Positions 24,124 through 35,715 of a DNA stretch of 64,000 nucleotides are shown here, piece after piece. A program made the position numbers and the translations under genes. Below the pieces are notes generated by a model that was not told the origin of the DNA, did no database searches, and saw only the letters and a list, made by a program, of their open reading frames with translations. The stretch spans positions 186,001 through 250,000 of the forward strand of contig OX485803.1 of assembly GCA_950295325.1 (NCBI GenBank), read 5' to 3'. How positions within the stretch are numbered: the stretch's first letter is position 1; each line of letters starts with the position of its first letter. This stretch comes from Polytrichum commune. Its lineage: Eukaryota > Streptophyta > Polytrichopsida > Polytrichales > Polytrichaceae.

Positions 24124-24648
24124 GGGTTGGTTTACACCATGGACCATGAAGTTCGACCATGGAAGATGGCCTTTTTTCCATTGTCCGATATCTTGAAAAA
24201 CCAATTTACAAAGTCTTTGGGCCCCTCACTAGATGTAAACTAAATGTGGACCAAGAGGAATGACTATGCACCCAAAAGTAAATGTGTTGATTTTTTTAAT
24301 ATATTCCCAAAAAGGAAAATTTTGACCATTCTATTGTCTTCATATTCTCTACTCCAAAAAAAACATTTAAAAACCATTAAAAATCATTATAACAACATTT
24401 CACTGTCATGGGTCCATGTCTTTTTCTACCAGAGCACCTCTTTTGCCTCTCCCACCGCAAAATCCATTGGGCCATGTTAGTGGAGCATGTAGGCCTTAAA
24501 ATATGTCTTTTGAGGACCTCAAACTCCATGATCACTTTGATAACTTTTCCTTGGTGTAAATTGAAGTGATCCTGGGGCAAATTCAATAGCCAATCACAAA
24601 TTTTACAGGGCCTTGGAACGTCTTCATGATCCATGGTGTAACATCCCC
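24124..24648. mobile_element. PIF/Harbinger-like MITE with TTA target duplication
   Basis: 525-bp element. The left end (GGGTTGGTTTACACCATGG) and right end (CCATGGTGTAACATCCCC) are inverted repeats that continue into a GACCATGAAG / CTTCATGATC pair. TTA flanks both sides (24121-24123 and 24649-24651). A 3-bp TTA duplication with GGG-starting ends fits PIF/Harbinger (Tourist-like) elements. An inverted copy of the same family lies at 32942-33494. Confidence 0.8.
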
Positions 24649-24748
24649 TTAATCTCCATTGCATATAGATTTGGCAAAGTTTCGTTACACCCTAATTTCA
24701 AATCCCAAAATTGTTATGATTGTTTTAAAAAAAAATCATTCCATTGAC

Positions 24749-25122
24749 TACACAAAATATTGTATTGAGTGTCACCAATTTTATTTGTCTTGCTCAATAC
24801 TCATTGTAAACCCTCCATGTAGTGACACCAACACTAAATGTAGACCTAACATTTTGTCATTCCTTGTACACAGATCTATGCATTGTACATTTTACAATGT
24901 TGCAATTACTGTCACTTATTAAGTGATGCTCATCCAAATTTCAATCACATGTGACAATATTTCATTACAAATTTGCTAGGATGCAAAATACACCAAAAAT
25001 GGATGGACCAAAAGTAAGTTGGGATGACAATTTTTGTAAACTTACTCATAAGAAGTGTCATTAGAAAAAGTAACCACTGTAACATAAAATACCATATGAC
25101 ATTAGATCCAATATTTAGTGTA
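24749..25122. mobile_element. Inverted-repeat element of the TACACTAAATAT family (copy B)
   Basis: About 374 bp. The left end (ACTACACAAAATATTGTATT) and right end (ATATTTAGTGTACA) are inverted, with the family motif CCATATGACATTAGATCC just inside the right end. It closely matches the element at 57592-57972 in the internal blocks TTGTCTTGCTCAATACT, CATCCAAATTTCAATCA and CTCATAAGAAGTGTCAT. Confidence 0.75.
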
Positions 25123-25354
25123 CACCTTCTACACCTATTACCCTTGTTATTGTGGTCCACTATAATTTTGTCATACCGGTTTCCTACATAGGTGCCGGTT
25201 TTTCTCACCCATTGTTCACTTTTTGACATGCTCACCCTTGTCACTTCCACTTTAATGACAATTTGTAAAACGAACTAGAACAACCACTCATTTCTCAACC
25301 AATGCAAATTTTTTAAAAGTGGTGGTCATGGTCATTGGTCACATATGTAAACCA

Positions 25355-25640
25355 ACGAATAGTGTAAAGCGGACTTTGACCAAGAAGTAATGTGTTTAAT
25401 GAAAATTAAAAATTAAAATTTTATCAAAAACAATATTTGCATAAAATGAGCTTTGCAAATACTTATAGATCATTAAATTATTAAATACTAAAAATGAGTT
25501 TTTTTTCCTTATAGTGTGGTCATCTTATTTTTTGCTAAGACAACCTATTTGGTTTCTCTCAACACAAAATCCGGGTCATCACCAAACATTGTCCATGTTT
25601 ATACATGTAAGATTCATATCACTTTAACATCCTTTTCTAG
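25355..25640 (+). repeat. Dispersed repeat, second copy (first at 21870-22140)
   Basis: Direct-orientation relative of 21870-22140, sharing the TAGTGTAAAGCGGACTTTGACC start and the CCAAACATTGTCCATG segment. It lies directly downstream of copy B of the TACACTAAATAT family. Confidence 0.6.
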
Positions 25641-25958
25641 CATGCACACCTATGGTCAATTTTTTGTGACCTTCTGTGAAATGAAGTAGAATCACCACTC
25701 ATTTGTAAATTAACGAGAGATTTTAGAAAGCGGTGGTCATGGTTGTTGGTGAGTAGTGTAAACATACCCTTAGTTGAGGGGGTACCACAAACATTTATAG
25801 TTTAATTCGTAAGAGGGGCAATTGGAGGAGGAAAGAAGGGGTAAGCCATCACTTGTGTACTATATCCCTATGGACCAGAGGTGAAGTGTTATTGGAGGTG
25901 AGTACTTTCACATGCCATGAAAATATGTCATCCTCGAGAGTGAAGATATAAAGTAGCG

Positions 25959-26102
25959 TAGCATGCCCACATTTCATGGTGTGGGCAACCAACAAACGGC
26001 TCCTACCAACATGGCCATTTTGAGCTCCAATTTGGCCAATGATGGCCACTAGATGTAGTTAGTGTTCATTGATGGCCCACACCAGTAAGTGTGGGCATGC
26101 TA
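25959..26102. mobile_element. Short MITE with TAGCATGCCCACA ends, uninterrupted copy
   Basis: 144-bp element with ends TAGCATGCCCACA and TGTGGGCATGCTA, which are perfect inverted repeats. The interior shares CAACCAACAAACG and TTTGGCCAATGATGG with a second copy at 32796-33514 that is split by another element. It makes no protein. Confidence 0.78.
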
Positions 26103-28400
26103 TTAATTGATATTTTTGATGACTATAAACATGAGTATTTCTTTCATTAACAAATAATAGTAAGTTAAGTACTATCTTCTTGGTTATATCGATGTTTCTT
26201 GCATACCTACAATTAGGTTCAAGTCACATGGACCCTTCCACATACTCTTTTCGAAAAAAATAAAGGGGTACCCATGCATTCATGGGATAGTCGCATGGAC
26301 CCATCCACCTTGTACCCAAAAATGGACGGTTTGACTCCCTTGGTACACTTCCCATAATACTAGTGACCCAAGAATGGGTAAGCGTGAATTTATGCCCCAA
26401 TAGTAAATACATATCCTATGGTCCCATGGGAGGAATGTGCGCTTAGGCCTCCACCACTTGGTTAAATAATGAACATGTTTATGGTGCTTTTATCCAAGGG
26501 TCCACTATGGACAATTGACCGATCATAGGTATGTTTGAATGAAGTGGTTGCCTTTGGTTAGTGGTTTTGGTGTTGGTTATAATTAGTTTACACTATGGTT
26601 TGAGACCACTTTTGGACTTAAGGAGGTTACACTAGGCTCCAAGAGTAAGGTATGAAAAAAATGAAGTGGCGTTAATGTGGAATCACTTTCCCATCAACTC
26701 TCAACAACTCTTCTAGCTTGAAAAATCATCTTTAAACATGGGTCCAATTTTGGGTCCAAATGCAAGGTCCATTAAGGAGTGTTGTGGACTCCAAGTTTCT
26801 TGCACATGGAACCTAGTGTTAACCCACCCTTGGTATGTGCATGGTCAATTGAGCTTTTTGTTTTCTTGCTTCCTCCCCCAATCAAGGTTTGGGGTTACTA
26901 AGTTTGTTATGTGAGGTGTATCATGTTCTTATCCATGGCAAAAATGTCCATTGATACCAAAAATAAACTTAAATAAAATAAAATAAATACTATCCCCCCT
27001 CCTACCCTACATGTGGGTCAGATTTTAGTTATATTTTGCAATAGCGATAATTGCTACTTGTCATCATGTGATTGGTTGAATTTTATAGATGATGTGAAGA
27101 TTGATACAAGTAGACATGCAGCCCAAGAAACCTAAACATACAATAGAGTTATTCATAGAGTCCCTCAAAGAGTTCTCAAAGAGGGACAAAATCATTGGTT
27201 TGATCCTTCGTTGAGCAAACTTTTTATTAAGAGCTCACTAGTTCGTTGTGTTTCAGAGTCTCTTTTGAAAGTTGGGTGTGGATTTTGGGACCTCTTCTTT
27301 CCACCTTTTAAACTTTGAGAGAATTATAGGATCTAAAAAAGGATATCGCATGGGAACGAATGTCCTAAGTCCTGGATCGGCCTGTGCAAGGCTAGCTTGG
27401 GCCACTCATCTTAGTAGGACAAGCTAGAAACGCGGTTTTCAATACCCCAACACTACTCCTTGTGGATGATAATTTAAGCATTGAGAAAACACGGGTGACT
27501 TTGTGTTAATTCTCATAAACTCATTGTTTGTTTGGGACAAAACCCATGATTTCATCTACTTTACTTTATGAATAACTCTATTAAACTAGAGTTTTTCATG
27601 AAGTACCTCAAAGAGGGACAAAACTATGGGTTTCATCCTTCTTTGATAAAATTTTCTACTAACCCCTTACTTCCCACACCCAACCTCCCTCAAATCCACC
27701 CAAAATATGTGACCTTGATTTTAACAACCATAATTGAAGATCTAAAGCTTTTTGACAAATTCAACCGTATGGATGTTTGCATGCTAGAGGTGACTGGTCA
27801 CAGTCAAGATTTTAAAGTCATGTTGATGTTATGTTATGTAGGAGATTATAATAGGAATGTCAATAATGGTCTCGAGGGGCAACAATCTAGAAGTTAAATT
27901 GGGGTTGGTATTATGATCAAACCTTCACTCAAATCATCTTCAAATGACATAATGTTTCCCTCATTCAAAATAGGAGCAATACGCCTATTCAAACCAGCTC
28001 ACAAATGTTGAAATCATTATTTTGTGATTTTTTTAAGAAGCTTTGCAATTGACAACGGTACCACAAATGCGCACCTTCCACATGGATTTACACCTACCAA
28101 CACATGCCCAACTAAAATTTCCAACAGTAGGTGACAAATGTCAAGCAAGTGTTTGTGGACCGGTTCCACTATAAACTAATTGAGAGTACACTCCCATATT
28201 TGCAATAATCCAAAAATAATCAATTCTAATGAGTCAAATTATCCACATTGCATGACATAGCATACATAAACATGAACAAGAGGAGTAGTTGAAACCGTGG
28301 TTGAAACAGTCAAAAAACCATTTGAACTAGTGTCTAAGGGGTCAAAATAATTTGTTCACAACCATATTATGATCGCATAAGACATTAGGGCTTAAGAAGT
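26103..28400. other. Gene-poor repeat-rich stretch
   Basis: No gene recognised. 26590-26850 aligns with 32410-32700 in the same orientation; shared blocks include TATGAAAA..TGAAGTGG, CACTTTCCCATCA and GCAAGGTCCATTAAGG. 27155-27590 aligns with 28400-28745. The 109-codon frame at 27568-27897 has no family signature. Confidence 0.5.
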
Positions 28401-28745
28401 TTGTTAGCTTGTAGTGTATCAAAACCTTTTTTGAAGATTGGGTGAAAATTTTGGGATCTCCTCTTTCCACTTCTCAAACTTTGAGATAATTTTAGAATCT
28501 AAAATAGGGTATGCGACCCGTTGTCCTAAATCCTAGATTGGCCTATGCTAGGCTAGCTTGGCCCACTTATCCTAGTAGGACAACCTAAACATTCAATTTT
28601 TAATAGCCCAACACCACTCTTTGTGTATGTTTTTTTTTAAATTAATAAAAGTTTAATGATTTCGTGTTAATTCTCATAAACTCGAGATTTGGGACTAAAC
28701 CCATGGTTTCATATGCTTTACTTTACGGATAACTCTAATACTTAT
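27155..28745 (+). repeat. Direct repeat pair of about 340 bp (27250-27590 and 28410-28745)
   Basis: Both copies contain, in order, GGGATCTC/GGGACCTC followed by TTCTTTCCAC, CAAACTTTGAGA, a GTCCTAAGTCCTGGATCGGCC-like block, GGCTAGCTTGG, TAGTAGGACAA, AATTCTCATAAACTC and GGGAC.AAACCCATG. Spacing and orientation would fit the ends of a small non-autonomous retroelement, but no TG..CA ends or primer site were defined, so the class is open. Confidence 0.55.
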
Positions 28746-28921
28746 AGGTTAAGGATTGTTGGGCCAAAATTAGGAGAAACTTCCTTGGATTTTCACATGT
28801 TGATGTGAATTTTATTTTGAGGGTGATGTCATGTTATTATAATGAGGATTGCATTTATATCAGTTAGGTCTATCTACAATGAGAAACCCTTCACACCCAT
28901 TTCATAGTTTGATTAGTTTCA

Positions 28922-29295
28922 GGGCCGGTTTACACTACGGTGGAGAAGTCCACCGGTCATGAGAAAAAGGGCGTTTCTCAATTGTGATTGGTCGAAAATG
29001 CAACTCTTGACCGGTGGGTGTTTACACTAGGTGAAGAAAACAATGGTGGTGAACTTTTCTCATGGATGATAAAATGACATGGCCGCCTACATGGCGGCAC
29101 TTTTTGGAGTTGGGCTTCTCCGGAGGAAGAGTTTCTTGTCCGGCCTCAAGAGGCCGGAGAAGCCCAACTCAATAAAAATATTTTATTGCCTTTAATTCTT
29201 CTCCGGCACATCCACCATTTGCCTCATATAACCATGTCTTGGCCAAGCATTCTTGACCGACCGGAGGCCTTCTCCACCGTAGTGTAAACCAGCCC
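28922..29295. mobile_element. PIF/Harbinger-like MITE with TCA target duplication
   Basis: 374-bp element with nearly perfect inverted repeats: GGGCCGGTTTACACTACGG at the left and CCGTAGTGTAAACCAGCCC at the right. Both continue into GTGGAGAAG and its complement. TCA flanks both sides (28919-28921 and 29296-29298), a 3-bp TNA duplication. The centre holds a second hairpin: GTTGGGCTTCTCCGG near 29114 pairs with CCGGAGAAGCCCAAC near 29153. Confidence 0.85.
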
Positions 29296-29991
29296 TCAGT
29301 ATCCTATTATAACGGTATACACTAAAGGGTTTAGGGTTTAACCTTTGTAATTCCTTTGCTATCATTTTTTGTAAAGACAATTTTCCAGCTTGGACCGCAA
29401 AAGGTGAATCGTGCTTTTTTTCATGGTCATAATTGAGGACATGAGAGAATGCCACTTTATATAATTGCCCTTGGTTTCTTGAATGTCCATGAACATTTAA
29501 TCATGCAGAGGACAAAACAAAAAAGCTAGAATTGTCTTAAGATGCCACCTAGGTTCCACCAAAGGTATCGTTAGTGCCAATTGGGAAATGTAGGACATAC
29601 AAGCATGGTTTCAACTTGGTTGTCATCATTGAAACACATAGAAACTTGAATCCATGTTGCCTTTGGAGAAGCTATCTCCTGACCCTTCTAGAATACATGC
29701 TTCCAATTTAATTTTTACTCATGTCTCTCAACAACATTAATAACAAAAAATACAACATCTTAATGGAGATACTAGGGTTGTTTCTTCATCTTCAGAGGGT
29801 TCATAATAAGTATTCTTTATGGGAAAAAATACATCAATCACATCGATTTTGGATAACGGTGCCGATCAACCCCTAGCATGATTAACATGTTGGATTTTGT
29901 TTTTTAAATGATATACGTGCCTTCATTGAAATCCATTGCCATTGTTTACTTTGATTTTCTTAATGAACTTTGAAATGTAAGTGATGTGTAA

Positions 29992-30750
29992 TTGCAGATG
30001 TATTCATGTGGTTGTAAGTTTCACCTTATAGTTGCATACTTGCCAAAAGGGCTACCCATTCCAAATGTCTCCTTCCCAATACCATTACAAGGTGGAATGC
30101 AAACTCTATTTCCCATATTGAAATTTTCCTTAAATTTGCCAATACTTATCTTCATGAGAATGCTTGCATGCATGTATTGTACTCGTAGTAAAAGAAGCGA
30201 GGCAAGATGTAATGAGTTATGCAAAACTTACGATTTTGTAGTTGCAAAGAATTGGTGGGGCATCAATGAGTTGCCCGTATGTTCATGGGTTGACAAAACT
30301 CTTACCATATGTGATAAATCATTTAGCGATGTAATTGTTAATTGGTATAATTATTTCTTATTTATTTGGGAATTTGTTGCTATACTCTAATGTAAATTTT
30401 GTTTTTGTAGACTCAACGATTTTGAATTTTTATTTTTGTTCACAATGCAAGATCATTGATTCGTTTTGTATTTTGAAAATGCGAGGTTGTGCTAGAGTTG
30501 GATATAGGAGTTGCCGACAATTTTTTTTTTAATGTAACCAATTCTCATACTCATCTCATGAACAACGCAATCCTTTGGAGAGGCGATCAAGAGAAAGACT
30601 TAAATTTGTTGCAAGTTTTTACCAAGGCTTTAACTAAACCTAGAGATGTGGTACTTGATGCTTATGCATCCATATGTGATTATAGACCTCAATGCCAATC
30701 TTTCATGTTTGATTTCATTGTCTATATTTTTGCGTGTGTTTAATGTCTAT
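29992..30750 (+). pseudogene. Decayed open frame, possibly from a transposon-borne methyltransferase
   Basis: Two adjoining plus-strand frames (29992-30390 and 30489-30743) carry peptide stretches that look protein-derived. YDFVVAKNWWGINE recalls the DPPY-type motif of amino-methyltransferases, and KPRDVVLDAYAS recalls a SAM-binding motif I. Stops and frame changes break the reading, and neither motif is intact. The assignment rests on two short motifs seen by eye, so it is weak. Confidence 0.25.
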
Positions 30751-32795
30751 GTTGTGTCTAGGTGCTTCCATTCATGCATGTAAGCAAAGCGGTCACCATC
30801 TTATGGCCTTGGAGGGTGACTTGGTCATATTCGATACCAATTTGTCTCCATTATGAAAGGAGACTTCTCTCCTCACGTGTGAAAGTGTACGTTACACTAC
30901 CTCCCTCACATAGGAAGAAAAACATGTTCGGAAGGTTGTGAAGTGTTATCGCATTAGTAAGCAACTTCGGTTGTTATTTGGAATATGCATTGTTTAGTTT
31001 TGCATATGGCTACGATTCCAAGTATCTTATATTTTTTGTTTTATGTGAACATAATTGTGAGCCAACTCCAATCATCAAGCAATTTGATGTTGCCTCTTCC
31101 ACATATAGAGGATGCATGACATGCTCAACACAAGTCTTTGTCAAAGATCACGATGGTTGACATATGTAGATGATGAGGTACTAGAGGGTAATGAAGAAGA
31201 CAATGAAAATGAATTGCATCATGGTTAGTCTTAGACATTATGATTGGCTTTGTGTGGGTTGATTTTTATGTGATGCCTTTCTTTGAATAAACACAATCAA
31301 TGACTTTGGTTTTGTGGGCGAATTTCATCTTCCCCTATCATCGTTTCATTAAACACAAAACTCAAGTCCATTACGAAAATTCCATACATGGTTTGATTTG
31401 CTACCTTTAAATGTGTTGGCAAGTGTTCTTTGATCTCATTTTGTTTCACTCTATTCATCACGACAATACAATCCAAAGTGCATAATATGAATTTAATTGG
31501 TTAATGGAATAACCATATAAGTTATCCATCCCCGTGTACATGGTCCATCTTTTTATGGCAAATAATCCACAGTTATAATAAACATGTGACCCTAATAGGA
31601 GTTGATTTTTTTTCATCATTGCTCTTATCTTACTGCTCGTATGATAGCATTCCCCAATAAAATACAAACATGCACATCAAGCAACGATGAGATTGTTCAC
31701 ATACATCACACAAGTTTATGTTATGGATACAAAAGACCTCCATATAAGCCTAGCTTCAAGCAAACGTGCTAGGTAGGTGAATAAATGGGTACATCAATCA
31801 CTAAGTCCCCATTGTGTACCCATGTTTTGTAGGTTACATGTTGGTATAACGGGTTCCTTCCATACATTCATCCTCATTAGTGTGTTTGGTCATTAATATA
31901 TAAAGGACATTGTAGATGTTGAAACAAATAATAGTTACTAAAATGTTGCGTATTGTATTTCCGTGCACATGTGCAACCATGCTAGGTAGTTGGATAGGTG
32001 GGTAGGTCAATAACTAAATCTTTTTTACATACCCATGTGTGGACATGTGGCTAGATAGCTAGGTCAAGTGATGCACATTAGTGCCCGGGAAGTTTTTGGT
32101 CATAGTTGGTCAAGATCCTAGTGATTCTAAATCCAACCAGTTACATGTTGACATCTTCCGGTTTTGCTTTATTCATATGAGGTATATTCTATAGATTCCT
32201 CTATAATGATCGGTAATTTTCTTGAACTCTCAAACTTCAACCGGTTCATCTATAATTAATCGCCGGTTCTCCCCGAATAGTGATGCACATATCAGTCGTT
32301 AGCTATGAGTAGGCATGTCATAAGACAAGTTAGTGAGTATGTATCTATGTTGGGTAAGTAGGTTGATAGCAAACTTATATAAACATGTTGGTAGATTGAG
32401 GGTAGTTTATATTAGGGTCCAAGACCAAAGAAACTCCAAAATCAATTGAACCTATTGGTCAAGAGCGTAATTTTGGATTCAAGGAGTTTACAATGGGGTT
32501 TGGCTTGAAGGTATGAAAATTGAAGTGGTACTATTGTGGTATTACTTTCCCATGAGATCTCGCCACTCCTCACTCAAGAAATTACTCTCCTAATTGAAAA
32601 ACCAATCTTCAAGTGTGGGTGTGATCTTGAGTATAAAAGCAAGGTCCATTAAGGGGTGCTTGGAACCCGAAGTTTTCTAAACCCGCACCCTAATGAAACC
32701 CATCCAAAGTAGGTTGTGAAGTTGGTGGGCTTGCCATGTGGCATAAGAACTAAACACCATGGTCATATGTATAGAGAATTAGGCAAATAAGGTAA
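30751..32795. other. Gene-poor spacer with dispersed repeats
   Basis: No gene recognised. 32085-32285 is an inverted copy of 60145-60365. 32410-32700 is a direct copy of 26590-26850. A GGTAGGT-like simple sequence occurs around 31768-32065. Confidence 0.5.
32085..32285 (-). repeat. Inverted copy of the AACCGG-rich repeat at 60145-60365
   Basis: Read on the minus strand it shows the same series as the plus strand near 60 kb: GGGGAGAACCGGC, GAACCGGTTGAAGTTTGAGA and TGTCAACATGTAAC, followed by a sentence of the same spacing. This is a dispersed repeat family with no visible coding content. Confidence 0.65.
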
Positions 32796-33514
32796 TAGCA
32801 TGCCCACACTTAATGATGTGGGCAACCAACGAACGATTCCTACTAGCATGGGTCACTTTTAGCTCCAGTTTGGCCAATGATAGTCATTGGGTGTAACTAA
32901 TGTTGGTAGGAACTGCTCACTGATGGCCTGCACCAATGAGAGGGTTGTTTACACCATGGACCATGAAGTCATTCCGAACCCTTGAAAAAATTGTGATTGG
33001 TTGTTGAACTTGTCCCGGGACCACTTTCGTCTACACCAAGGAAAAAATGTTAAAGCGACCATGGAGTTTGAGGTCCCCCAAAGACATATTTTAAGGTCTA
33101 CATCATCCATTGACATGGTCCAACGGGTTTTGCGGTGGGAGAGGCAAAAAAATGCTATAGTAGAAAAAGATAGGGACCATGGCAAAGAAATGTTGTTATA
33201 ATAATTTTTTTTATGATTTCTTTATTGGGAAGAGAAGATGAAGACAAGAGAATGGCTAAACTTGATTTTTGTTTCTTTTCCCTTTTTGGACATATTATAA
33301 AAAAAATCAACACATTCACTTTCTGGTGCATGGTCATTCCTCTTGGTCCACATTTGGTTTACACCTAATGAGGAGCCCAAAAGCTTTGTAAATTGATTTC
33401 TTAAGAAATGAGAACATGGAGGTTGGATCATGAAGTCGGACCATGGAAAAAGGCCATCTTCCATGGTCCGACGATCCATAATGGAAACCGGCCCTAATAA
33501 GTGTGGGTGGGCTA
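32796..33514. mobile_element. TAGCATGCCCACA-type MITE split by a nested element
   Basis: The left half (32796-32941) begins TAGCATGCCCACACTTA and follows the 25959-26102 copy up to GCCTGCACCAAT. The right remainder (33495-33514, TAATAAGTGTGGGTGGGCTA) completes it. Between them lies a PIF/Harbinger-like insertion. Confidence 0.75.
32942..33494. mobile_element. PIF/Harbinger-like MITE nested in another MITE
   Basis: 553-bp element from GGGTTGTTTACACCATGG to CCGGCCC, in opposite orientation to its relative at 24124-24648. Shared interior blocks include GAGTTTGAGGTCCCC, TTTTGCGGTGGGAGAGGC and ACATTTGGTTTACACC (or complements). The right flank TAA and left TGA would fit a mutated 3-bp target duplication. 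Confidence 0.75.
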
Positions 33515-34680
33515 TAAGTTACATAGCCTTCAAGTTGATCTTACCTTTTGCAAACGGGTATGTAGGGACGGGCCCCACAGACGAACTGACCCTGCGTCTC
33601 AACGGGTGAGACCAATGAACAACCCTGCGCTCCTCAGGGTACGACCGAGTTGACCGGGGCATTCGCCGGGTAGCCAGGAGGGTGGGCCGCCGCTGATTGG
33701 GGGAACCCGGCATTACAGGGGGCCACCCGCCCCGACATCCTCCTCGCCAAGCCCGTCAGCGCCCGTCATACCCGGGGGCCGCCCGACCATTCCCCGGGTC
33801 ACAAGCCTCCCTTGTTGTAATGCCGAGGAGTGGCAGCAGACTGCGGCTGATCCAGCGCCGTTGCCACGAATTCCACAAGATCTCTCGTTCCTATTCTCCT
33901 CCGCTTTCCATTCCAATTCCAATTCCATCACCTCCCCCGCACTCCCCTCTCTCCAACAACCTCCCGCACTCAAAATTCGGTGCAGTGAGCAGGGAGATAT
34001 CCTCTCTGCCATAAACCCGAAAACAATTTCTGAATGGGTTTCTCTCTCTCTATTTCGCCGTGTATTGTAGCGGTCCTTACTTGCACTACTTAATCACCTC
34101 TGACCGAAGAGTTTATTTTCTAAGTTAGAGTCTCCTCAGGTTTGTCTATTGTCTCAACTTACAGCACCGTCCCCTTCCTAAGTTAGTTTCTCCGGTTTTT
34201 GAACTTGTAACTTAGTCTAAGTACTTAGTTTATGTGACGAGCCCCTCTATGTACACTCATTGCCTCTGACGAAATTCTGTCCTGGCAGTGCTGCCTGCAG
34301 CTGTAAGTTAAAGGGGGTCACGGAGGGCAGGATGGGTGGAGTGATGGGTTAGCTTAGTACAGCACGTGGAGGACTTGTACTGGGTTGGGGGGTGGGTTTG
34401 CAGTTGAACTTAAATTATTTGCCTTGCCTTACCTGGTGAAAGCTTCAAGTTTGCACATGGAATCTCAAGCCTGCACTGCTTCTGTCCTCCTCAGGAAGCC
34501 TCGGGTCCATTGCATCACCTGTGGGGATGATGATGGCATTGGGGCAGTGATGATGAATGGTGGAAGCAATGTTGGGGGTTAGTTGGTTGTATCTATCGGC
34601 TAGGTTAAGCAATGTGGGCCATGGAGGTGCAGGGCATCCAGCCTCTCAGCTGCTGCTGTCCCTCCTCCTTCTTCTCCTCC

Positions 34681-34800
34681 AACCTTAACCCCTTGAAGGA
34701 TTAAGTCAGAAAAAACACAGCTCAGTTTTTGCAAGAGTGTTGCTTCTCCGACCTTAACCCCTTGAAGGATTACTTGGAACACAGCTCAGTTTCTGCAGAG
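34681..34800 (+). repeat. 69-bp tandem duplication in the AUG5 upstream region
   Basis: Two units share CTTCTCC, ACCTTAACCCCTTGAAGGA, ACACAGCTCAGTTT and TGCA.GAGT, with a small indel between them. They lie about 0.9-1.0 kb upstream of the AUG5 start codon. Confidence 0.7.
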
Positions 34801-35682
34801 TACGTCTACCTACCTTCACCGTGTTTGCCATTGCAACCTAGCTAGCTTCTGACAGCCCTGGCATTGCATTTGCGATGTAGTAAGTTAGAGGTTCCTGCCT
34901 TCTTCCCCTTCTTTCAGTCTCTCTGTACGCCTGCATTGTCCATGTGCTGGCATTGTAGTTTAGAAAGAAAGCTCGCTACATACTGGGGTTTATGACTGGG
35001 CATTGGTGACGAAGGTTTCTTCGGTGCTCCCAGCTGTGGACAAGCTTCTGGGTTGACTGAAGAACAGAGTACTGCTCCCCAATTTTTGATTCAGCTCACT
35101 TCTGTGCATCTATTGCCTTTTGTCCTTTTCATTTCTTGTCCCCACTCTGACTTGCAAATGAGGTGTTTTGACTACCTTGACAAAAAAGGTTGGCCTGGCC
35201 TTCAGAGTACGCATTGTGCACCTTGCCCTACTGGGAGCTACTGTGCCTGTGAATTCTCTAGATTCAAAAAGGGGTCATCAGCTCTCTATTTACTGTCCTT
35301 TCTGGTGCTGTTTTCTACTTAAGTCTTGGTGGAGCTCTCATCAGTGGCTCTTCTTGTGATACTTACTTGCATCCCTTTGAGGCATCATCGCTTGTGCTCA
35401 CTCTTTCTCTCTCTCTCTCTCCCCAAGGATGCGCATTATGAACACACTCCCAGGACATCAATCCAAACTGTGGGTAAACACAATTGCACCTAAGAAAGAA
35501 CAGCAGCCAGATGGAGTTCACTAGACTTTTATAACTGCTGCCTCCTTTTTTTTAATGTTTTTGGCCCCAATTGTTTTTCCTGCTCTAGTGTTCTAGTTTG
35601 CTTCTTTTTTCTAGCTGTCGTAAATATTATTCCTGATCCTTCTTCATCAGATGCATTGACTATCGGCTGAGAAACACCAGCT

Positions 35683-35688
35683 ATGTGA
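35683..35688 (+). promoter_or_regulatory. Minimal upstream ORF (ATG directly followed by TGA)
   Basis: ATGTGA lies 27 nt upstream of the AUG5 start and in its frame; the TGA also proves the main ATG is the first usable in-frame start of this exon. A two-codon ORF (ATG CAT TGA) precedes it at 35651-35659. Start-stop elements can stall ribosomes in plant leaders. Whether this stretch is in the mature 5' UTR is not known. Confidence 0.5.
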
Positions 35689-35715
35689 ATCAATCAGCTT
35701 CACCTCAACCTCAAG

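Larger units (their letters stand above)
33515..35715 (+). promoter_or_regulatory. AUG5 upstream region and probable long leader
   Basis: A GC-rich patch (about 33550-33830) is followed by CT-rich sequence and no convincing frame. A 69-bp tandem duplication lies at 34681-34800: CCTTAACCCCTTGAAGGATTA at 34683 and 34752, each followed by CACAGCTCAGTTT. A start-stop element ATGTGA is at 35683-35688. The transcription start is not visible; an intron in the leader is possible. Confidence 0.45.

Noticed and set aside
33697-34014. Opposed open frames of about 100 codons upstream of AUG5
   Set aside because: Proline/serine and glycine-rich translations of GC- and CT-rich DNA on both strands at once; no signature.
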